A stretch of 64,000 nucleotides of DNA from Dallia pectoralis. Its lineage: Eukaryota > Chordata > Actinopteri > Esociformes > Umbridae. Positions 44,782-56,635 of the stretch are shown in pieces (position 1 is the stretch's first letter; each line of letters starts with the position of its first letter). The notes under the pieces are model-generated. The model was not told where the DNA came from. It did not search any database and was given only the letters and a program-made list of their open reading frames with translations. The position numbers were made by a program, and so were the translations under genes. The stretch spans positions 2,664,643 through 2,728,642 of the forward strand of contig CM055753.1 of assembly GCA_029465975.1 (NCBI GenBank), read 5' to 3'.

Positions 44782-45768
44782 ACTCTGTCCAGTATTAACC
44801 TCTTGTAGTTACATAGTACAGATATTACCAGCCCTTGAACTGTCCAGTATTAACCTCTGGTAGTTACATTGTACAGATATTACCAGAACTTGAACTGTCC
44901 AGTATTAACCTCTGGTAGTTACATTGTACAGATATTACCAGAACTTGAACTGTCCAGTATTAACCTCTGGTAGTTACATTGTACAGATATTACCAGAACT
45001 TGAACTGTCCAGTATTAACCTCTGGTAGTTACATAGTACAGATATTACCAGCCCTTGAACTGTCCAGTATTAACCAGTTACATTGTACAGATATTACCAG
45101 AACTTGAACTGTCCAGTATTCACCTCTGGTAGTTACATAGTACAGATATTACCAGCACTTGAACTGTCCAGTATTCACCTCTGGTAGTTACATAGTACAG
45201 ATATTACCAGCACTTGAACTGTCCAGTATTAACCTCTGGTAGTTACATTGTACAGATATTACCAGAACTTGAACTGTCCAGTATTAACCTCTGGTAGTTA
45301 CATTGTACAGATATTACCAGAACTTGAACTGTCCAGTATTAACCTCTGGTAGTTACATAGTACAGATATTACCAGCCCTTGAACTGTCCAGTATTAACCT
45401 CTGGTAGTTACATAGTACAGATATTACCAGAACTTGAACTGTCCAGTATTAACCTCTGGTAGTTACATAGTACAGATATTACCAGCCCTTGAACTGTCCA
45501 GTATTAACCTCTGGTAGTTACATAGTACAGATATTACCAGAACTTGAACTGTCCAGTATTCACCTCTGGTAGTTACATAGTACAGATATTACCAGAACTT
45601 GAACTGTCCAGTATTCACCTCTGGTAGTTACATAGTACAGATATTACCAGAACTTGAACTGTCCAGTATTCACCTCTGGTAGTTACATAGTACAGATATT
45701 ACCAGCACTTGAACTGTCCAGTATTAACCTCTGGTAGTTACATATTACAGATACTACCAGAACTTGCA
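44782..45768. repeat. 55 bp minisatellite, about 18 copies
   Basis: The unit is TTGAACTGTCCAGTATTAAC, CTCTGGTAGTTACATAGTAC, AGATATTACCAGCAC. Units differ at AACC/CACC, ATAGT/ATTGT and CAGCAC/CAGAAC/CAGCCC. One unit near 45,061 lacks CTCTGGT. Confidence 0.97.
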
Positions 45769-46702
45769 CTGGATACACGTGTTGTGTACCTTTCTCACAT
45801 CAATGGTGCTTTCGGGGGCTTTGAAATGAAGACAATGTTGTCATTAAGTACCTCTCAAGATACCATTCATTTGAACTAGCTCGATCAACATAAATACATT
45901 GTGCTCATGCACAAATAACGTGTACTCTGTGGTCTACTTGCCTATCCTCTCAGGCGAGAGATTCAAGTTGTCACATTAGGCAGCGTGCAGCATACAAACA
46001 AGAAGAGTCGCACATTAATTATAAGCTTCTAGTGATTTATTGGGTAAAATGTTTCAGCATCAAGATACAGTATCAAGCAGAACGACTATTGGGCGAGGAC
46101 ATAATGGCGGACTGGACGTTGCAAAAATGTGAGGGAAGGAAATTATGTTTTAAAATATCCGACCAGCGGATGACAGACATCTGGCACACGAAACATAACA
46201 GCATGCCAATTGTATAATTGATGCCGATTAAGCTGTGTCGATTTTGCTAAATATTAATTCAATACCTTTCTCTGTAGTGGTTTGCTCAATTAAATCCCAA
46301 TGATGTATGTAAGTGAAAATCTAAACATTATGGCCTTATTATGTCACGTTCAAGGTCGTGAAAAAACACTTCCAACAGCCTCCAGTCTCCCATCCAAGGA
46401 CTGACCAGGAACCCCTGCTCAGAAGCACTAACAAGCTGTGAAGATGTGGTGTGCTCCTGCAATTACATTGTAAGCACTATCCTTTAAAGCAGTACATATT
46501 GCAGCAGGTAAAACACCATAACACCACATTGTTTTCCCCACGGCTCTTTGCGTGATTCGGGTAGAATGGTATTTTTTCTTTTGCTCTGTGTCAAACAGCA
46601 CATCATGAGGTATTCATCCATGTATTGCATTGTCTGTTCCGTGTTTTGCCCGGTATTTATCAATCCACTTTCTTTTATAAATTCCTTTTTACAATATAGT
46701 TG
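45769..46702. other. unannotated intergenic stretch
   Basis: Nothing recognised. Confidence 0.4.
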
Positions 46703-47100
46703 TCACAAAGCAGAGGTGTGGACTCGAGTCATGTGACTTGGACTCGAGTCAGACTCGAGTCATGAATTTGATGACTTCAGACTCGACTCGACAAAATGTA
46801 CAAAGACTTGCAACTCGACTTGGACTTGAACATCAATGACTCGTGACTTCACTTGGACTTGCGCCTTTTGACTCGAGAAGACTCGCTACTTCCCATGAAA
46901 ACTGGGGAAGAAAATGTTCACACGGCCGCGCCGCTCTCAGTTTATCTGCATCTGTGAAAAAAATGCATGCAGAGAGCACGCGCGCTGCCTGCACAACATC
47001 CAATCACTGTAGTCCCACGTTGTTTTGATTGGACAGCATCCAAGCAGGCACATTGCAAGACAACCAATGAAGCACAAGCAACAACGCGCCAGTTGGCAAA

Positions 47101-47220
47101 ATGATACCGAATATAGTTTCGTTTGGCTATAAAAATTACGAGGTAGTCGACAAAAAAAGAGTTGCAATTTGCAAAACATGCGGGTCGAAGATTACAGACG
47201 GAGCTTCGCACGGGCACGCT
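47101..47220 (+). pseudogene. BED-finger remnant of a hAT transposase
   Basis: MIPNIVSFGYKNYEVVDKKR then AICKTCGSKITDG: the N-terminal half of a BED-type zinc finger with its CxxC pair. The histidine half is missing, the frame running into CA-rich sequence. The same remnant is in copy 2 (59,064-59,180). Confidence 0.6.
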
Positions 47221-47398
47221 CACACGCACACGCACACACGTCTCTATGGAGTCATTCCAATTATATTATCAGGTTGGTCCATTTTTTCAGAAGTGATAAT
47301 TTTGAGGAGTGAGGATTTTATTAATGACATGTTTAAAAAAGTTCAGGCTAAAAGGACCCATGTCTATTTGAAAGTTAAACTGTTTTGCAATATGAGAT

Positions 47399-48333
47399 TA
47401 GGGCTGGACAATAATTCAATATCACTATATATCGCGGTAAAAAAAAATCAATAACGATGATATGATTTCTAAACACATTTTCGATATTTCAATATTTTTG
47501 CTGATCTCCAACACGGCAAGTTTAAGCTACAAAATGAGCGCCCATGACCGCAATTCAAACGTGACTGAACGAGCTTCCATAAGTGAGGAGAAAGCAGACA
47601 GTTGATATGAGAGGAAAAACTAATTCAGTGGTAGGGAAGTGGTTCAGCTTTCTGAGATCTGATAAACTTCAGGTTTCAGCGTGATGCTAAATGTGCCGGA
47701 GAATGAGAGGCTCAAAAGCGCATAAAGCCAACATAGGAGCTTGGATCTTCCGCGTTGACTGGCCCATGACGTCATGATGGACATGCGCTTTTGAGCACTC
47801 TCATTCTCCGAGCATGTTGCGACATGCGCGTTCATGAGCTTCTCTCTCGTGTCTCTTAAATCCACGGTCACGTAGCGAACTCATGAACTCACCTCTTCAT
47901 TGTCTAACATGTTCACTAACTTTAAACGATGTGTTTATAAGAACAAGTTTTGTTGCAGGAAGTTTTGTGTAAAGAATAATATAATCAGCCTATGTTATTG
48001 TTTAAAGTTAAATATATTAATAAGGTCAGTCTCAGAGTCAAATTGCTTATTTGACTTTTCTTGTTTGTATAAAGGTTAAAATCAAATAAAAGGTGAACTT
48101 TAATTTATTTGTACCGTTTTATTTCTAAAATATTATTTAGTTTTATAGGAGGAGGCTCAAAAGACTTGGCAAATGTATTTTTCAGAAGATTGTATACAGA
48201 CATTCGTTGTGGGTGTTCATGGCATTTTTTCTGAGGCTTTTATATTGTTCATATCGATATCGGAATTATATCGTATCGACCGAAATTAAGAAATATATCG
48301 TGATATAAAATTTTGCCATATCGTCCAGCCCTA
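47399..48333. mobile_element. nested inverted-repeat element inside hAT copy 1
   Basis: Ends TAGGGCTGGACAATA and TATCGTCCAGCCCTA with AT-rich ATATCG subterminal repeats. An internal inverted repeat pairs GGAGAATGAGAGGCTCAAAA (with GCGCA) at about 47,698 with TGCGCTTTTGAG...CTCTCATTCTCC at about 47,784, spanning TGACGTCA. No convincing target duplication. It is shared by both hAT copies. Confidence 0.65.
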
Positions 48334-48710
48334 AGGTCAATACAATACAGGACTGAAGTTGCTGTGCATTGTTCTAGTGCAATATGCTGTTGAAATACAA
48401 GCTTTTTTTGTGAAATTAAATTTCCTGTTTTTTACTGTATTAATGTCATTGTATAAAAAGAGGTTTAAATAAATACAAATCTTACAGACATACATGATTT
48501 GTATAAATTCTGTGGTAAGATGACTTGAAATGACTCGAAACTAAAATGGTAGGACTTTGGACTCGACTTGAGACTTGTTGGCTTTGACTTGTGACTCGAC
48601 TCGGGACTTGCCTCATCTTTGACTCGACTTGACTCGGGACTCGAGGGCAAAGACTTGAGACTTACTTGTGACTTGCATAACAATGACTTTGTCCCACCTC
48701 TGTCACAAAG

Positions 48711-50598
48711 TGCTTTTATAAACACCCAGCATGAAAGCGACAGAGCACGCATCAAAAAATAATACACAACGACTATGAAAAAATCCCCGATGGGTCGAAT
48801 TCAGGAAGGAATTTAGAGAGGAACCAGGCTCTGAATAATATTCCGAAAAATTCAGTAAAAAAATCTGAAAATAACAAATCACAGACTCAGCCGTATTTCT
48901 GAGCTGTCATCCATATCTCTGTGCCACTGATTATATCTAGAAAATGGAATGTGTTAAGGGCATTGAGACCCACCAGATCAGGCCTGTGATAGGCTGAACA
49001 AGGTCAGATGATTTAGATAAGATGAGGCTGATAAGGCAGTCCTAGCAACTCCAAGTCACTTGATATCACTGCATGGATAACACAAAAATGTTTAAAAAAA
49101 CAAAGTGAAATCAAAGCGGGCGCTTACTATCTTCACTGAGAGATGCAAGCAAAAACTGGATAATGTCGTTTGGGTATTCACAGTAAATAAAACAGAGCTG
49201 CATACATCTATCATGGCCTTTGACTGGTTTACCTGTGAAGTTACCGCCTTGCAGTTAGCTGCATCATGGGTGTTGCAGGTAGCCAGAACGTTCCAGGTTT
49301 AAGGGGTTAATAGTTCGATATGAATGCATTTCCTTGTCATGCTTGTCCAGCTCCCTCTTGCGGCTTGGTGCACCCTATCCACTTATCTGAACCCTATTGA
49401 GGATGAAGTCTGGTTCTTCTAGTTCTTCCGGCGCACAAACGCTCAGGTTATACATGATATGAACTGTGATGAGAACCATAACAGCATCAGATGTGCTTTA
49501 GAAGACACGCAGCATCGTGACACTGACGCCCACTGGGAAATGAAGTGGATGTTTCATGGTTCAGTGAGAAACATGCTGGGCAAAGGATATAGAATCAGCA
49601 ACTAGTCTGGACTCATAGCGGGCTTGAATTATCCTACAATATAGGCTTTGGACAGCGAAAACAGCCAAAAGTTAGCTGAACACAGTGTGATTTTACATTC
49701 AATTACATTTGGATGTAATTGAAGGTCAGAAACATCCTCATTTAAAATATAAGTGCAAACGAGAATGTGATGCAGCATGTCATTTTAATCTTATCCATGA
49801 CAAAATGTACTGTATAGTGTGGGTCTTATTTTAGCATGTCATATTTTTGGTGTTTGGATGTGTTAACTAAAAAGCTCATGTGACTAAACATTGTCGGGAA
49901 CGTTGTTGCCAAGGACTTGCAAAATAGCTAAAACATCGCAGATTCATACCAACCAGTGCCTCAAAAAATGTTTGATGTTGGACTCGAAGCGCCAAACGTA
50001 ATGTATGCCAGCCAGCAGACACGAGAACGTAAGCACTCTGGAAAGTTACTTAAGCCAAATCCCGAGACAATTTAGCACTACTGTCAGTCACAACACCAGC
50101 AGCTATACCCTCAGCCAAGAAAACGATGTTAGCATTCGTTTCCAGGCACGCCGCGCCAACGCTACACCACAAGGTCAAATCAACAACAGGTAATACGGCA
50201 CTATTTCCCCGTCCTGCACATGGGAAGATTCAGATAAACATTCACAAATGGCTGCGTGTTAGCGACTGCAGAGGTAACACTAATGCATATTTCTTGGCAT
50301 AGTGTTAGCTAGCTGCTAGATGGCTCTTGGTTATGTTGCATAGCAACCAGTCTAGGAACATGACTTTATCTGGCAGAATGTATTTATAATTACTTTCAGA
50401 ACTATTCTAATGTGAGTGTGTAGTAGGCCTAGCTTGTCTAACTGTATTGGCAACTGGTTAACAAAAGCAATGATGTATGGTTGATTGTATATATATATCT
50501 ATATATATATATATCCATGGTTAGAGTTATATGGCCTGCGTACCATGGCAACAGGCTGTCTCCGGGCACTCCGTTTTCACTTGGTGCCATGTGACGAC
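48711..50598. other. unannotated intergenic stretch
   Basis: Mostly featureless. 49,365-49,600 could hold a decayed transposase scrap (LSTYLNPIEDEVW), weak. A short TA run lies at 50,487-50,516. Confidence 0.3.
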
Positions 50599-50765
50599 AC
50601 AGAGACATGGCCAAACAAAGTGAGAACTAGGATGATTAAAGAAGATTCCAAAACGTTCATTTGGCTGTTCCCACTGAAGAACCACTTCGCCTTTCATGTA
50701 TAGGACCCTTTCTGGCAGTGAATCGTGTCTCTGACTAGAATTGAAAGAAAAGTGGGAGGCACCGG
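50599..50765 (+). repeat. diverged local repeat X, copy 1
   Basis: Shares with 51,431-51,597 the order AGACATGGCC-AAACAA, TTTGGCTGT-CCCACTGAAG, AACCA, GGCA, and GAAAG-AGTGGGAGG. It resembles fish MITEs built of GAACCA/GGTTCT words. Confidence 0.65.
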
Positions 50766-50777
50766 CGAAAACATTTG

Positions 50778-51395
50778 CTGCCATGTAAAATAATCTATGT
50801 TAGCATTCAGAGGGACTAATGCGATATGCAGAGAGAGGAGACACAATAAAGGGCTATCTGGTGTCGTGACTAATTGGCGCTGATGGGATGTTGATGCGAC
50901 CAAATCGCTAGACATTTGTTTAATCTGCCATTTGCGCATACATTCTGTGGTACTCCTCTTGCTACCTCTTGGCCTGCACACTGCTAGCCTATTTATAATA
51001 TTTGCCTGTTGCACAATGCTTATTGTTTGTACTATCCGTTTACCACTTGCGCAGATGTTCTTCGCTGGTGTTGCTCTCTGCACATTTGCAATTTGCTACA
51101 TTGTTGAACTGAACACCTGCACATTTACTCATCCATGTCAATTGCACGTCCTCAAACTGTACTCCATATCTTCGTGCACTGCTCTTTTGCACTTCTGGTT
51201 GGATGCAAACTGCATTTCGTCGTACTGTAATTGTACTGGCCAATGACAATAAAGTTTCATCTAATCTAAATCCTCACACAACGTCATCTAAAGAGAGTGT
51301 ATGCCTCCTAAATGTCATCCTACTCCCTGTGTGGTGAAGTATTTCCAGGAACCGCATGCTATTGGAGGAGACAGCAGCTGGGTGCCTGAGAACAT
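50778..51395 (+). repeat. paralogous segment Y, copy 1, split by a LINE insertion
   Basis: 50,778-50,916 plus 51,269-51,395 match the continuous segment 54,872-55,130 (GTTAGCATTCAGAGGGACTA, AATAAAGGGCTATCTGGTGT, TTGGCGCTGATGGGATGTTG, then AATCCTCACAC and CAGGAACCG). The intervening 350 bp are absent from the other copy. Confidence 0.8.
50917..51268 (+). mobile_element. 5'-truncated LINE 3' end
   Basis: Ends TGCATTTCGTCGTACTGTAA, TTGTACTGGCCAATGACAAT, AAAGTTTCATCTAATCTAA. This is the familiar 3' end of a fish LINE whose tail is made of short ATCTA repeats. Only about 350 bp are present. Comparison with 54,872-55,130 gives its boundaries. Confidence 0.65.
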
Positions 51396-51430
51396 CCATT
51401 AGAGACTCCATTAGATACATCTCAGACATG

Positions 51431-51597
51431 GAGACATGGCCCAAACAAGTAAGACATCTGGGATGAATAAAAAAAGGTTCCATAACGTTAATTTGGCTGT
51501 GCCCACTGAAGAACCATTTTTCTTTTCAGGTAGAACTCTTATTGGCACTGAAAATTGTCTCTAACTAGAATAGAAAGAGGAGTGGGAGGACCTGGTG
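51431..51597 (+). repeat. diverged local repeat X, copy 2
   Basis: Partner of 50,599-50,765. Confidence 0.65.
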
Positions 51598-51654
51598 CAC
51601 ATCCGAGCAAGAGGACAAATCTGTTAGAGTGTCTAGGCTTGATTAACAGATACT

Positions 51655-52443
51655 TTACAGGTCCTCAACTGGCAGCGTCATTAAATCATACCACAAAACA
51701 TCAGTCTCAATGTCAAAAGTAAAGAGCTGACTGCAGAAAGCCGTTTTTCTATGCAGAGTTACAAAGAAAAAGTCATCGCTCTGACTAGCAAGTGAAAACA
51801 AAAGATTAACACAGAACACAGAAACTGGAAAAGAAGATTGAAAGAAAAGTGTTAAAAACAGTGGAAGCAATATAATGATCTGGAGGTGCTTTTCTGGTGG
51901 TCTAGTAAGAGATTTGTAAAAGGTAAAAGGGATCTTCAAGTAGGAAGGCTATCATGTCTTACCTCGCGGACAGCGCTTGATTGCTGCCAGTTTCCTCCCA
52001 AAAACCAGACAATGACCCAAAGCACAGCTCCATACCATGGCAGAACTCTATAGGGCAGAAGCAGTCAGCTGGTATTCTGTCTATAATCGAGCGGCCAGCA
52101 CAGCAACTGCATTTCAATGCGACCGAGCTGTTGTGTCAACAGCTTGATTATATGGTACATAAGAAGTGCCCATCAAGCCCATTCAACTCGTGGGAGGTGC
52201 TTCAGGAAGCGTGGGGTAAAACAAACAGACAACTATGATGACGAAAGTATTCAAGGCTGTAACTGGTGCCAATGGAGGAATATTTGACGAAAGCAAAGTA
52301 TGAAGGACACATTCGTTATTAAAATTAAATATCATTATTTCTAACCTTGTCAATGGCTATATTTCCTATCGAAACTCATTTTATGTATGCCGTAATGGAA
52401 CACAAGGACGTTTCTGAGTGACCATAAACATTTGAATGGTAAT
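51655..52443 (+). pseudogene. Tc1-like transposase remnant (same family as 26,620-27,063)
   Basis: Begins mid-gene (GGTCCTCAACTGGCAGCGTC). Later codons give DNDPKHSS (second catalytic Asp), QKQSAGILSIIERPAQQ, HKKCPSSPFNSWEVLQEAWG and ANGGIFDESKV before the stop. Many frameshifts and an internal deletion around the first catalytic Asp are present. The LNPIE-type third acidic motif is mutated. The 3' end ACGTTTCTGAGTGACC...TTGAATGGTA fits the family's terminal repeat. The 5' third is missing. Confidence 0.8.
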
Positions 52444-53429
52444 ATAAACTCTCGGATTTAGCTCCGGGATAAACATCCAAATCAATCAACCAATCAAGTT
52501 CAAATAAAGGTGAATAACGTTCAACGTCTAGAGACACTAGTTGCACCCGCTTTGCCATTGTTTCTTTATAGTGGGAGTTGGGTGCGTTTGCATGGATGTT
52601 TGCTTGTCCGACATTGTGAGTGTATTTCCTAATTTTCATTCCAGCTACATTTTACTCCCACGAAAGAGAACAAACTGGCAGTCCACCACTCATTCCAAAC
52701 GTTAGCACTCTTGCATAGTAACACAAATCACAGCAACAGTGGTTATTTGCAAAATGGGTTTTAAGCAAAAAAACGAATTTGTACTCCATCCGTCATAGCT
52801 TTTATTACTGCAAGTCTCGTGAAGCTTCGGGGAAAATCCCAATGGGGTGTCTTCAAAGATTCACAGCTGAGAGTGAAAACACGAAGACAGAGTTTGCCGA
52901 GCCGCTACAGCTCCCGCGATCTCGCTACAGATGGACACAGTGCTGTTATCAGCGACCACATACAGAGAATTAACGTTGGCCTTGCTAACTCAGTGCACGG
53001 CACAAATGCAACAGTTATAAATGTGCCCAGCTTAATAGACATGTAGCAGATGGAGCTATTGTATTGTTAGCGTTTGCAGAACTAATACTGTAGGTATGTT
53101 GTTAAGGACCGACGAATGATGTGTTTGCGAGCCAAGTGAAAAAGCGGCCTGACAGAAGAGGAAATATACAGTTTGCAGCACACACTCACTGGTTTGACCT
53201 TGTATTAATAACCATGTGACTATCAGCATCTGACGAAGACAATCTCATCAACCATATGACTGTGATATGTAGCATCATTAGAGTGAAACAGGTTGTCCAC
53301 TGTACTTGCGTTATCACCAGGTTTCATGGTTCCGCTCTGCTTGCAAATAACTTCAACTTTTCCAGCTTACAGTTTAAACCTTTGGCATATGGCGAATATA
53401 GCAGACTGTAAAAACGGTCTCTGTGCAAC
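52444..53429. other. unannotated intergenic stretch
   Basis: Nothing recognised. Confidence 0.4.
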
Positions 53430-53605
53430 CAGGGGGTAGCTGTACTACTAGCAGAAGTAGTATTAGTAGCAGAAGTAGTATTTGAAAGAGTATTGTTATT
53501 AGTAGCAGTAGTAAATGTACAATAAGTAGCAGTATTAGAACCAGTAGTAGTATTTGTAGGAGTATTAATATTAGTAGCCGTAGTAAAATTAATTGAAGTA
53601 GCAGC
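53430..53605. repeat. degenerate AGT/AGC trinucleotide repeat
   Basis: Imperfect (AGTAGC/AGTATT)n over about 175 bp. The Leu/Ile-rich minus-strand frame is a by-product. Confidence 0.85.
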
Positions 53606-54871
53606 ACTGAGATGGCTAATGTAATGCCAGTATGCATGTTAGTTGTTTGTATTTGTCCTAAGTTGACGTTCCCTTGCAAATGAGACCTCCGTCTCAATGT
53701 GTTTCCCTGAATAAATAAAAGTAGCACACACAGATTCACTCAGTATTTGTGACTGACAAATCGAGTTGGAATAAGAATGTGAGTTGTCTCTTAAGGGATA
53801 TGAGGCCTGTCTGCATGTAGCCCCATCTGAGGTTAACAGGTGTTTGTCCTGTGACACAAGGGAGTGAATACACATATGTCTCTGCATTTTATATCTCCCT
53901 TCGTATAACGTGCATCTCTCTCCTATCTCTCTCAGGTGTCTCCGACTTGTTTCTCCCTTGACAGCCGCTGTTGGGTCTTTGCAGGGTCAAGTGTCCCTTC
54001 TGTTGCCATGAGCAGCACCAGTGAATCCCGATGAATCTATATCCATCCATTGTGGCTACTGTCTCAGAGTGTTAGGCTGGAGTTTGTTGGCGGGATTTAC
54101 TGACCCCTACTGGCAGGTGTGACACATTGTTTCCAGCTGTCTCCATGGACAGAGCCAAGGCTCCACAGCTTATTACAATGGACTGTACGCTTGGATCTCG
54201 TCTGAATGTGATCTATGTTAATTCCGGACACTGGTCTGTAAAGTCCAAAGGTAAATTCACCGAACTCTAAGTCTCCAATTTGACGCTGCTGATTTTCTAT
54301 GATGACACAAGATAATGTTGTCTTGACGTTTTTTATTACTTTCGATTGATTCGAAGTCGCATTGTGGCTACTGCCTGTCAAACACACGGTTCAGTCTAAA
54401 CCAAATGATAGAGCCCAAGCGGGAATTGTGAAAAATACATTCAACTCACAGCAAATAGGCCGTCCACGCCGATGATTGCTTGTGGCAAACTAGTCTTTAT
54501 AGAGTCCAGGCCTGGACATTAATTTACTACAGTGTCTATTATTTGTCTAAAGCACGGGTGCCTGGACTCTATATTGCTAGGGGATTTTCATAAATGTCGT
54601 ACCGAATTACATTGGAAAATACCATGAAAACATGAAAATGATGGAACAATCACGGAAAATGTAAATATGAACATGTGAAAAAGTCATCTTATTTTTGGGG
54701 GTGTATATTTGATGTGTTTGAATGTAATTTCATGTTGCAGAAAAGGCGTCCGTTGCACATAAATAAACGTGTCCATAAAGCATTACTGTAACATCAGGAT
54801 ACGCTATCTGGACCCAAAATATTCGACATTTTCTAATCAATTATAATACCAATAAGACGGGACATTTTTCA
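53606..54871. other. unannotated intergenic stretch
   Basis: Nothing recognised. Confidence 0.4.
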
Positions 54872-55130
54872 CTTTGCTGCAACGTAAAAAAAAATCCTTG
54901 TTAGCATTCAGAGGGACTAATGTGGTATGCAGAGAGAGGAGACACAATAAAGGGCTATCTGGTGTCGTGACTAATTGGCGCTGATGGGATGTTGATGAGA
55001 CCAAATCGCGAGACATTCAAATCCTCACACCACATCATCTGGAGATGCATGCGTCCTAAATGCTCCCCTGCTTCCTGGGGAGTACAGTATTTACAGGAAC
55101 CGTGCCGTTCCAGACGAAAATAGCTGGGTC
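54872..55130 (+). repeat. paralogous segment Y, copy 2 (uninterrupted)
   Basis: Continuous homolog of 50,778-51,395 without the LINE 3' end, so it preserves the empty site. Confidence 0.8.
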
Positions 55131-55722
55131 ACAGATATAATGACATCGCCGCTGGAGTGTAACGCGTGAGATGATAGAAATATTCGATCGATAAAATGAT
55201 GTACTTCATTCCTGCTCCTTCAGAGGCGAGAGCGAGTCTCTCGGAGGTTTAGTTCATTTGAACACTTCCACCTAATTGTAAAAAACAAATTGAGTTAGCA
55301 GATACATGAGAACCTGGGACGCGGCTAAAGGCGTAAAATAAATAAAACATTGATTTGTTTAAGTATGCATCCGTTCGACCCCATTTCTCATCGTCTCCGC
55401 CTGTCGTTATTTCCCTCTGTGTACAGTGTGCGTTGTTTTTACGAAAGTGATACAAGAATCTTGATCTGGGTTAGGTCTTGGAATTTCTTTTAGTATCGGT
55501 GTGACTGAGACAACCAGTGAACCACGTTCAACCCTGTTATTCACTCCTCCTCCATGTTCTCTAAAAGGCTCTCTGTTCGTTTACCACGGAGGCATTCTTT
55601 GTTAATGTTAAGCCAGCAACACGCTAATGAGTCAAAACAGTTGGATGAGGTGATTTAGTGTTGTTGTGCACGAGGTATCTCGTGGATATTGAGTCAGAAA
55701 GGGAGAGACACAGAGAGGGCGA

Positions 55723-55759
<37 letters not shown>

Positions 55760-56344
55760 CACACATTCTAGTACAGTCTAAATTAATAGGCTTGTCACAC
55801 ATGCAAAAGGTATCAATTCCCTAAAGCAAAGCTGGGAAAAGCTCATATCTCAATTTCTACCTCCAGAAATGAGCTTGCAAGCCTTCTTCCAGAAGCCCTC
55901 ACATTCGAACCAAGTGTGCTATGCTTAATTATTTATGTCAAATGCTCCTGCAGTTATAATCTGTGAGAGATAATTTACCCTAAAACACATAATGTTAATT
56001 ACGCAAATGTTTAAATATGTTTCAATGTTTGGTGCATTTCATGTTTTATAAAATTCAGTGTGAAGTTTTGTTCCGATACGTAAAGACTCAAGTTGACGTC
56101 AAAACTCTGAGCTGTCTCAAAACCAGCTGGCTGGCTTGGTTATGAATACCTGAGGGACATGTGACAATAGTAGGAAAGTTAATATTATCATGTGAATGAA
56201 ATAGTTGTAAATACGCTGAACCAAATTGCACCATCAAGATGAGTGATTATGATGAAACCAGTTTAACAAATGTATTTATACAACATACGATACATATAGT
56301 ACATCTGCAGACAACAGCAATAAGTTTCATTCTGAAGACCAAAA
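55131..56344. other. unannotated intergenic stretch with a GA microsatellite
   Basis: A GA run lies at about 55,701-55,756. No gene seen. Confidence 0.5.
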
Positions 56345-56635
56345 TGTCGATGTCAATATATATGTATGATATATGTATGATATATATATGATATAAGTGT
56401 ATGAACGAGTGAATGAATGTGTGAATGTGAGGCCGGATCTGTAAAGCGCTTTGGATAAAAGCGCTATATAAAAGCGCAGCATTTACCATTTATATATGTA
56501 TGATATATGTATGAAATATATATGATATATGTATGTGTATGATATATGTATTATGTATGTGTATGATATATGTATTATGTATGTATGATATATATATATA
56601 TATATGATATATGTATGTGTATGATATATGCATAG
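56345..56635. repeat. TATG/TATA-rich simple repeat carrying an L2-type retroposon tail
   Basis: ATATATGTATGATATATG repeats flank 56,392-56,490. That segment contains GTGAATGTGAGGCCGGATCT, GTAAAGCGCTTTGGATAAAA and GCGCTATATAAAAGCGCAGC, a 3' end of the same general kind as that at 32,236-32,300. Confidence 0.75.

Larger units (their letters stand above)
46711..48702 (+). mobile_element. hAT element, copy 1 (1,992 bp)
   Basis: Starts CAGAGGTGTGGACTCGAGTC and ends TGACTTTGTCCCACCTCTG. TCACAAAG flanks it exactly on both sides (46,703-46,710 and 48,703-48,710), a perfect 8 bp hAT target duplication. Both subterminal zones are packed with ACTCGAG / GACTTG motifs in opposite orientations. Inside are a short BED-finger remnant and a nested 935 bp element. 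No full transposase, so non-autonomous. Confidence 0.92.
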
